Shown here in pieces: positions 5,961 through 9,542 of a DNA stretch of 9,542 nucleotides. Made by a program: the position numbers and the translations under genes. Source of the DNA: Chloroflexota bacterium (GTDB taxonomy: Bacteria > Chloroflexota > Limnocylindria > Limnocylindrales > CSP1-4). Under the pieces are notes generated by a model. That model was not told where the DNA came from. It saw only the letters and a program-made list of their open reading frames with translations, and ran no database searches. Each line of letters opens with the position of its first letter. Within the stretch, counting starts at the first letter, position 1. The stretch spans positions 1 through 9,542 of the forward strand of contig JAJYMP010000523.1 in the NCBI GenBank assembly GCA_021786915.1. Direction: 5' to 3'.

Positions 5961-5993
5961 GAGCCGATCCGCAGCCCCATTGCATCGCGGTCG

Positions 5994-6019
5994 TACGATC
6001 TGGTCACACGTGACGGAGG
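5994..6019 (+). promoter_or_regulatory. putative -10 box and ribosome binding site for the 80-aa gene
   Basis: TACGAT (5994-5999) would place transcription start near 6006. GGAGG (6015-6019) lies 5 nt before the ATG at 6025. This decides the start of the 80-aa protein over the upstream in-frame codons. The leader would be short but not absent, unlike that of the divergent neighbour. Confidence 0.45.
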
Positions 6020-6024
6020 TTCCC

Positions 6025-6267
6025 ATGACCGGACAGACTTGGACGTGGGCACGGCTCGACCCGGCCCACCTCGCGCTCGTCGAGGAGACCGAACGCGCCA
6101 TCGGCGCCGACTTCGTGGTCGTGTACGCTCCGGGCGACCCTCGACGCGACGTGCCCGCCTCGCTGCCACTGGCGCCGGCCCCGCTCTCAGACGCGCACGT
6201 TGAGCAGCTCCGCGGCCTCGAGGCCAGGATCGGCGGCGTCGCGGTCGCCTACAAGAAGCCCGACTGA
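6025..6267 (+). CDS. 80-aa protein with two helix-strand repeats, unknown function
   Basis: A clear GGAGG at 5 nt and a -10-like box support this short gene. The protein is soluble. Two similar units are visible: residues 11-34 (LDPAHLALVEETERAIG, then ADFVVVY) and 54-76 (LSDAHVEQLRGLEARIG, then GVAVAY). With one gap they share L, A-H, E, I-G, V-x-V and Y at matching places, each predicting an amphipathic helix followed by a beta strand. A Pro-rich linker (residues 36-53) joins them. The gene is divergent from the TSUP gene, with a 76-bp shared promoter region, and is followed by a hairpin. I do not recognise a family. A small alpha-beta domain built by duplication is the best description. 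Confidence 0.7.
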   Translation: MTGQTWTWARLDPAHLALVEETERAIGADFVVVYAPGDPRRDVPASLPLAPAPLSDAHVEQLRGLEARIGGVAVAYKKPD

Positions 6268-6289
6268 CCCCGGTGCCCCGCAGGGGTCA
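6265..6289 (+). terminator. hairpin at the end of the 80-aa gene
   Basis: TGACCCC (6265-6271, starting with the stop codon) pairs perfectly with GGGGTCA (6283-6289) across an 11-nt loop. A tighter alternative pairs CCCC (6276-6279) with GGGG (6283-6286). No T-tract follows. Confidence 0.35.
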
Positions 6290-6555
6290 TCGTCGCCGCG
6301 CTTGACGCGTGCCGGAATTGGAGCTGGAGCTCCAGCGTGCGGTGGTCGGCCACCGAGAGGACCATCACCGACCGCGGCGGCGTCATGCCGTCGAGGAGGG
6401 CTCGCCCGCCTGGCTGCGCTGACCTCCGGTCGCGACACGCGATGCCGCCGGGGGCGGCGGGGCACTGCGGGACGCGCGTGCCGGCGAGGGCGGAGGGGCG
6501 GGCCAGGATGCCGCCGGGGGTGGAGGCGGGCCGGGGGCACCGGGCGCGGCGGACC

Positions 6556-6607
6556 CGGGCAGGCGGCCCCGGACAGGCGGCCCCGGACAGGCGGCCCCGC
6601 CTGCCCG
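6556..6607. repeat. 14-bp tandem repeat framed by 11-bp inverted arms
   Basis: CAGGCGGCCCCGGA occurs at 6560-6573 and 6574-6587, with a partial third copy at 6588-6599. The block is flanked by CGGGCAGGCGG (6556-6566) and its perfect complement CCGCCTGCCCG (6597-6607). The right arm ends at the first base of the -10-like box of the transporter gene, so the block covers the -35 region and could be a set of regulator sites. Confidence 0.85.
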
Positions 6608-6612
6608 ACAAT
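6607..6612 (+). promoter_or_regulatory. -10-like box, leaderless arrangement, for the EamA gene
   Basis: GACAAT (6607-6612) matches four of six -10 bases and ends 6 nt before the GTG at 6619. CGGACA (6584-6589) lies 17 nt upstream as a possible -35 inside the repeat block. There is no Shine-Dalgarno sequence before the GTG. Confidence 0.35.
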
Positions 6613-6618
6613 CAACGC

Positions 6619-7521
6619 GTGAGCCGTCGTGCCGTCGCCCTGTTTGCCGTCATGGCGGTCGTCTGGGGCATCCCGTACCTGCTGATCCGCGTGGCCGTGG
6701 CCGAGGTCTCGCCGCCCGTCCTCGTGTTCGTCCGCACGAGCATCGGCGCGGCGGTGCTGCTGCCGATCGCCGTCGTGCGGGTGGGCCTGCGGCCCACCCT
6801 CCGGCGGTGGCAGTGGGTGGTGGCCTTCGCCCTGGCCGAGGTCGCCGGCCCGTGGGTGCTCCTGGGCTGGGCCGAGCAGCAGGTGACCAGCTCCCTGGCG
6901 GGGCTGCTCGTCGCGGGCGTGCCCCTGGTGGGCACCGTGATCGGCGTGCTCGCGGGAGGCAGGGACCGGCATGTGGGGACGACCGGCCTGGTGGGCCTGC
7001 TGCTAGGGCTGATTGGCGTGGCCGCGATTGCCGGGACGGACCTCAACGCGTCGAGCGTCGCGCCCGTCGCCGCCATCGGGCTGGTCGTGCTCGGGTACGC
7101 CACCGGGCCCTGGATCCTGGCCCACAAGCTCGTCGGCGTCCCGGCACTGGGCGTGATGGGGCCGTCGCTCGCGCTGTCCGCGCTGCTCTACCTGCCGTTC
7201 GCCATCGCGCAGTGGCCTGCCACCCAGCCCAGCGGGCAGGCGATCGCGTCGATCGTGGTCCTCGGGCTCGTGTGCACTGCCCTCGCGTTCATGCTGTTCG
7301 CGGAGCTGATCGCTGCCGTTGGCCCGGTCCGCGCGACCGTGATCACGTACATCAATCCGGCCGTGGCGGCCATCCTGGGCGCCGCGGTGCTCGCGGAGCC
7401 GTTCACACCGATGATGGCCGGGGGCTTCGCGCTGGTGATCGCGGGCTCCGTGCTGGCGACGCGCGGCCCCGGCCCGGGACGGTCAGCCAAGGCGCTGAGT
7501 TCGGAGACGGCGCCCGCCTGA
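6619..7521 (+). CDS. EamA/DMT-superfamily transporter
   Basis: The 300-aa protein is a drug/metabolite-transporter-superfamily permease, expected to export or import small metabolites at the inner membrane. Ten transmembrane helices can be drawn in two EamA repeats. The first repeat opens with AVMAVVWGIPYLLIRVAVAE (residues ~10-29), the usual W-G-x-x-x-x-x-x-[KR] helix, and includes PPVLVFVRTSIGAAVLLPI (32-50) and a helix around 91-111. The second spans about 150-281 and ends with VRATVITYINPAVAAILGAA (237-256), LAEPFTPMMAGGFALVIAGS (258-277) and a short hydrophilic tail, all typical. Length is normal. The GTG at 6619 was chosen because the family's first helix begins right after it and a -10-like box ends 6 nt before. 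The frame is open far upstream, but that part is low-complexity Arg/Gly/Pro and lacks conservation. Substrate unknown. Confidence 0.88.
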   Translation: MSRRAVALFAVMAVVWGIPYLLIRVAVAEVSPPVLVFVRTSIGAAVLLPIAVVRVGLRPTLRRWQWVVAFALAEVAGPWVLLGWAEQQVTSSLAGLLVAGVPLVGTVIGVLAGGRDRHVGTTGLVGLLLGLIGVAAIAGTDLNASSVAPVAAIGLVVLGYATGPWILAHKLVGVPALGVMGPSLALSALLYLPFAIAQWPATQPSGQAIASIVVLGLVCTALAFMLFAELIAAVGPVRATVITYINPAVAAILGAAVLAEPFTPMMAGGFALVIAGSVLATRGPGPGRSAKALSSETAPA

Positions 7522-7537
7522 CGGGTCCGGCTCCCGC

Positions 7538-7562
7538 TCTCCCGCCCGTCAGCGGGCGGAGA
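7538..7562 (+). terminator. GC-rich hairpin after the EamA gene
   Basis: CCGCCCG (7542-7548) and CGGGCGG (7553-7559) form a perfect 7-bp stem with a TCAG loop. Past a one-base bulge at 7541 the pairing continues for three more pairs (TCT 7538-7540 with AGA 7560-7562). It begins 17 nt after the stop codon. There is no T-tract, but the structure and position fit a terminator. Confidence 0.55.
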
Positions 7563-7829
7563 CCGGCGCCTCGTCCACGCGTGCACTGCTTCTGCAAGCG
7601 GGATCGCGGGCGAGCCATCTCGTCCATCGTACGGAACGGCAGCCCCGCCGGATCGCATCGAATCAGCCTTCCCGCGACGCTCCCGCCGGTGGCGACGCTC
7701 CTGTCGCGGCCCCACGGCGCTTATCTCGAAAGCTTCGCTCGTGACGCCTCCTGGCGGCGATAGGAGCGAACCAGGCCCGCAAACCGAGCACGAACTCCGC
7801 GCCAGCCGTCTGACAAGCGCCGCTGAGCG

Positions 7830-7896
7830 GCGACACGAGCGGACTGCACGCCGGCGGACGGGCCGGTGCCGCCCGGCCGCGACACGAGCGGACTGC
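7830..7896. repeat. 18-bp direct repeat pair with an inverted repeat between
   Basis: GCGACACGAGCGGACTGC occurs at 7830-7847 and again at 7879-7896 with no mismatch, 49 bp apart. Between them GGCCGG (7861-7866) and CCGGCC (7873-7878) form a short inverted repeat with a 6-nt loop. Function unknown. The pair may be regulator sites or the trace of a local duplication. Confidence 0.85.
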
Positions 7897-8027
7897 GCGC
7901 GCGCCGGGGTGCACGGGCCGGCGCGGTGAGGCAGCGACACGGACGAGCCCTGCCGAGGTCGGTCGAGGCTGCGGACAGGAGCCTCGCGCCGGGACCACTG
8001 GCCCTGTCGCGAGCGGCGGCCGCTCCC

Positions 8028-8033
8028 TACCGT
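8028..8033 (+). promoter_or_regulatory. -10-like box for the CoA-binding gene
   Basis: TACCGT (8028-8033) sits in the string CCTACCGTG, which is also found at 3399-3407. In both cases the box ends 48 nt before the start codon of the next gene. A GGAGG (8065-8069) lies 11 nt before the ATG at 8081. No good -35 is seen. Confidence 0.35.
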
Positions 8034-8080
8034 GAGAAGCCGCATTGGCGGCAGAGGACCGCCGGGAGGGATCGACCAGC

Positions 8081-8557
8081 ATGACGACCGTTGCCGAAGC
8101 CACGGCTGACTTCCTCGCGCAGCGGCGCATCGCGGTCGCCGGTGTCTCGCGCACCGCCGCGGGTCACGGGGGCAACTACATCTACACGGCCCTCAAGAAG
8201 CGCGGCTATCAGGTGTTCGCGGTCAACCCCAACGCCGACACGGTGGAGGGCGACCCCTGCTACCGCACCCTCGCAGACGTCCCGGGCGGCGTGGACGGCG
8301 TCGTGATCGCGACCAACCCGAGCGCCACAGGCGCGGTGGTGGACGACTGCATCAAGCTGGGCGTCAACCGGGTCTGGATGCACCGCTCGTTCGGCGGTGG
8401 CAGTGTCGATGACGCAGCCGTCCAGGCGGGGCGGGCGGCTGGCCTGACCGTGATCGCGGGCGCCTGCCCCCTGATGTTCGGCGCCAAGGCGGACATCGGG
8501 CACAAGTGCATGCGCTGGGTCATCGGCCACACCAAGGTCAAGCCCACGGCCAGCTGA
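8081..8557 (+). CDS. CoA-binding (Rossmann fold) domain protein, YccU-like
   Basis: This 158-aa protein is a stand-alone CoA-binding domain of the YccU/CoA_binding_2 type, related to the CoA-binding part of succinyl-CoA synthetase. It carries IAVAGVSRTAAGHGGNYIYT (17-36), the first strand and glycine-rich turn; GYQVFAVNPNADTVEG (42-57), the conserved V-N-P element; YRTLADVPGGVDGVVIATNP (61-80); GVNRVWMHRSFGGGSVDDAA (94-113); and a Cys-containing end GACPLMFGAKADIGHKCMRW (127-146). The paired Cys129 and Cys143 are typical of one branch of the family. Length is normal and the protein is cytoplasmic. The ATG at 8081 has GGAGG 11 nt upstream, a long spacer, and the conserved part begins shortly after it. 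The physiological role of the family is not established. It stands alone with its own promoter candidate. Confidence 0.88.
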   Translation: MTTVAEATADFLAQRRIAVAGVSRTAAGHGGNYIYTALKKRGYQVFAVNPNADTVEGDPCYRTLADVPGGVDGVVIATNPSATGAVVDDCIKLGVNRVWMHRSFGGGSVDDAAVQAGRAAGLTVIAGACPLMFGAKADIGHKCMRWVIGHTKVKPTAS

Positions 8558-8635
8558 CCGCGTAGCCCGAGCGTGGGGCGATACCCGCGAGCGGGACTGC
8601 CGCGTATTGCACTGCGTCGCCCTTGCGATGCATGC

Positions 8636-8664
8636 TTGCCGTGCCTCGGCATCCACGCTACAAC
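8636..8664 (+). promoter_or_regulatory. putative sigma-70-type promoter for the DoxX-family gene
   Basis: TTGCCG (8636-8641) and TACAAC (8659-8664) are separated by exactly 17 nt, the best-spaced -35/-10 pair in the window. The predicted leader is about 95 nt and ends in GGGGAGGG. It contains a small hairpin-forming CGGCGTTGCGCCG. Confidence 0.5.
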
Positions 8665-8766
8665 TGACGCACACGGCGTTGCGCCGTCCCCGCGCGACCC
8701 GCGGAGCCCCCGCCGGCATCGTCCCGCCGGCGTCGGTGCCGATTGCCATGGGACGGGGAGGGCATC

Positions 8767-9525
8767 GTGTCCCAGACTCGCTCGCTGGCAGCCGCCATCG
8801 GCGCCGTCGCGACAATCCTGCTCGTCTGGATGGTCAACCCCTGGGTCAGCGTCCCTGACAGCCTGTCCGGGATCGTGACCTGGGCGTTCTGGGTCCTCGC
8901 GATCGTGCTCTTCGTCGTGCTCTACGTCGACGCACGCCGCGACCCGAAGTCGGGGAATGTCGAGACCGAGGGCCCAGCGTTCGCCAGGTTCCTGTTCAGC
9001 AACTCGCGCGCCGGCCTGGTCTGGCTCCCGGTCCGCCTGTTCCTGGGCTTCGACTGGCTCGAGGCCGGACTCCACAAGCTCACCGGACCGGGCTGGATGG
9101 ACGGCGGCTCCGCCCTCAAGGGCTATTGGACGGCGGCGATCGCAGTGTCCGACACGGGCAAGGGCCCCATCACCTACGACTGGTACCGCGAGTTCCTGAG
9201 CTTCCTGCTCAACGGCGGCCACTACACCTGGTTTGCGCCGCTGATCACGTATGGCGAGATCCTGGTGGGCATTGGGCTGATCGTGGGCGCGCTGACGGGC
9301 TTCGCCGCGTTCTTCGGCGCCTTCATGAACATGTCCTACCTGCTGGCCGGCTCCGCCTCGACCAACCCGGTCATGTTCGCGCTCGCGGTGGGCGTGATGA
9401 TGGCCTGGAAGGTGGCCGGCTACTACGGCATCGACCGCCGGCTCCTGCCGAGGCTGGGCACGCCCTGGGCACCGGGTTCCGATCCCGTGCGATCCAGCTC
9501 GCCGGTGCAGCCGCCGAACGGGTGA
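8767..9525 (+). CDS. DoxX-family integral membrane protein
   Basis: The 252-aa protein belongs to the DoxX/DoxD-related family of small membrane proteins, some of which are linked to thiosulfate:quinone oxidoreductase or to redox balance at the membrane. Two N-terminal helices (residues ~7-25 and 35-54) form an extension beyond the core. The core begins with VWLPVRLFLGFDWLEAGLHK (85-104), the family's R-x-x-x-G-x-x-W-x-x-A-G-x-x-K-L helix, followed by TGPGWMDGG. It continues with LITYGEILVGIGLIVGALTG (159-178), FGAFMNMSYLLAGSASTNPV (183-202) and MAWKVAGYYGIDRRLLP (212-228), all recognisable. The GTG at 8767 has GGAGG 5 nt upstream, which decides it over a TTG at 8743. A Pro/Ser tail follows residue 231. 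A sulfur substrate is not shown by the sequence. Confidence 0.85.
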   Translation: MSQTRSLAAAIGAVATILLVWMVNPWVSVPDSLSGIVTWAFWVLAIVLFVVLYVDARRDPKSGNVETEGPAFARFLFSNSRAGLVWLPVRLFLGFDWLEAGLHKLTGPGWMDGGSALKGYWTAAIAVSDTGKGPITYDWYREFLSFLLNGGHYTWFAPLITYGEILVGIGLIVGALTGFAAFFGAFMNMSYLLAGSASTNPVMFALAVGVMMAWKVAGYYGIDRRLLPRLGTPWAPGSDPVRSSSPVQPPNG

Positions 9526-9542
9526 TGATGCGGCGCCCACCG

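Larger units (their letters stand above)
6268..6618. other. 351-bp gene-free stretch rich in small repeats
   Basis: No open frame here has a ribosome binding site and protein-like composition. The stretch holds a 14-bp perfect palindrome, GCTGGAGCTCCAGC (6323-6336), and a 14-bp direct repeat, GATGCCGCCGGGGG (6441-6454 and 6507-6520). It also holds a tandem and inverted repeat block (6556-6607) next to the transporter promoter. The second half is extremely G-rich on the plus strand. Confidence 0.6.
7522..8080. other. 559-bp stretch without a supported gene
   Basis: Frames open across this stretch lack ribosome binding sites and give low-complexity Arg/Pro/Ala-rich products. It contains the hairpin after the transporter gene, a 10-bp string GCGACGCTCC repeated near 7676 and 7691, an 18-bp direct repeat at 7830-7896 and the predicted promoter of the next gene. 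A less GC-rich patch lies around 7720-7745. A decayed gene or an unrecognised RNA cannot be excluded, but I see no positive sign of either. Confidence 0.5.

Noticed and set aside
3415..5985. 856-codon open frame on the minus strand
   Set aside because: High GC leaves few stop codons. The product is repetitive Arg/Gly/Asp sequence opposite and out of frame with real genes.
3339..6203. 954-codon open frame on the plus strand
   Set aside because: It overlaps three recognised genes in other frames and is low in complexity. Only its codons from 5145 to 5186 look meaningful, as the flavodoxin-like stub.
6249..6386. 45-codon minus-strand frame starting MTPPRSVMVL
   Set aside because: No ribosome binding site, it overlaps the end of the 80-aa gene, and there is no recognisable composition of a real small protein.
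6556..6607. CRISPR-like array
   Set aside because: The units are contiguous with no spacers, only two and a half copies are present, and there are no cas genes.
7663..8154. 163-codon minus-strand frame in the long gap
   Set aside because: It overlaps the start of the CoA-binding gene, is Arg/Ala/Pro-rich without motifs and lacks a ribosome binding site.
5184..9525. A sulfur-oxidation cluster linking the TSUP and DoxX-family genes
   Set aside because: They are far apart, on opposite strands and separated by unrelated genes, and neither sequence reveals its substrate.

Overview
The window is a GC-rich (roughly 70% by eye) bacterial chromosome segment with eight confidently placed complete protein genes, one small hypothetical gene, one gene fragment cut by the left edge, and several regulatory or remnant sequences. 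I see no mobile element, CRISPR array, rRNA or complete tRNA. Very high GC, GTG starts, an F420-type (deazaflavin) oxidoreductase, a bactofilin-like secreted membrane protein and start codons placed just after -10-like boxes fit a high-GC Chloroflexota lineage (Limnocylindria-like) or an actinobacterium. I lean to the former, but this is inference from general character and not from a marker gene.

Layout. 1-314: the 5' end of a leftward membrane-protein gene, a tRNA T-arm-like remnant, and the promoter of the next gene. 315-1463 (+): polytopic acyltransferase-like protein (HGSNAT/DUF1624 type). 1549-3157 (-): a two-gene operon, a 94-aa unknown protein overlapping by 20 nt a GAF-type sensor histidine kinase with degraded ATP-binding motifs and a nine-copy hexanucleotide repeat encoding (Val-Gly)9. 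3454-4407 (+): signal peptide, bactofilin-like beta repeats and a C-terminal membrane domain. 4456-5067 (+): F420-dependent nitroreductase-family protein. 5135-5186 (+): a ribosome binding site and the first ~14 codons of what looks like a flavodoxin gene, abruptly lost where the convergent TSUP transporter gene (5184-5948, -) ends. 6025-6267 (+): an 80-aa protein made of two similar helix-strand units, divergent from the TSUP gene. 6619-7521 (+): EamA/DMT transporter preceded by a repeat-rich 351-bp gap. 7522-8080: a gap with no supported gene but an 18-bp direct repeat. 8081-8557 (+): CoA-binding (Rossmann) protein. 8767-9525 (+): DoxX-family membrane protein.

The genes look like separate short transcription units of ordinary housekeeping or accessory type and do not form one pathway. 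Two loose themes are redox (F420 enzyme, flavodoxin remnant, DoxX) and sulfur-linked families (TSUP and DoxX), but nothing in the sequence ties them together. The most distinctive observations are the degenerate kinase with the in-frame microsatellite, the truncated flavodoxin start at a likely rearrangement junction, the internal duplication in the 80-aa protein, and -10-like boxes placed exactly 6 nt before three start codons, which suggests leaderless transcription. I do not see convincing evidence of a wholly new multi-gene system.
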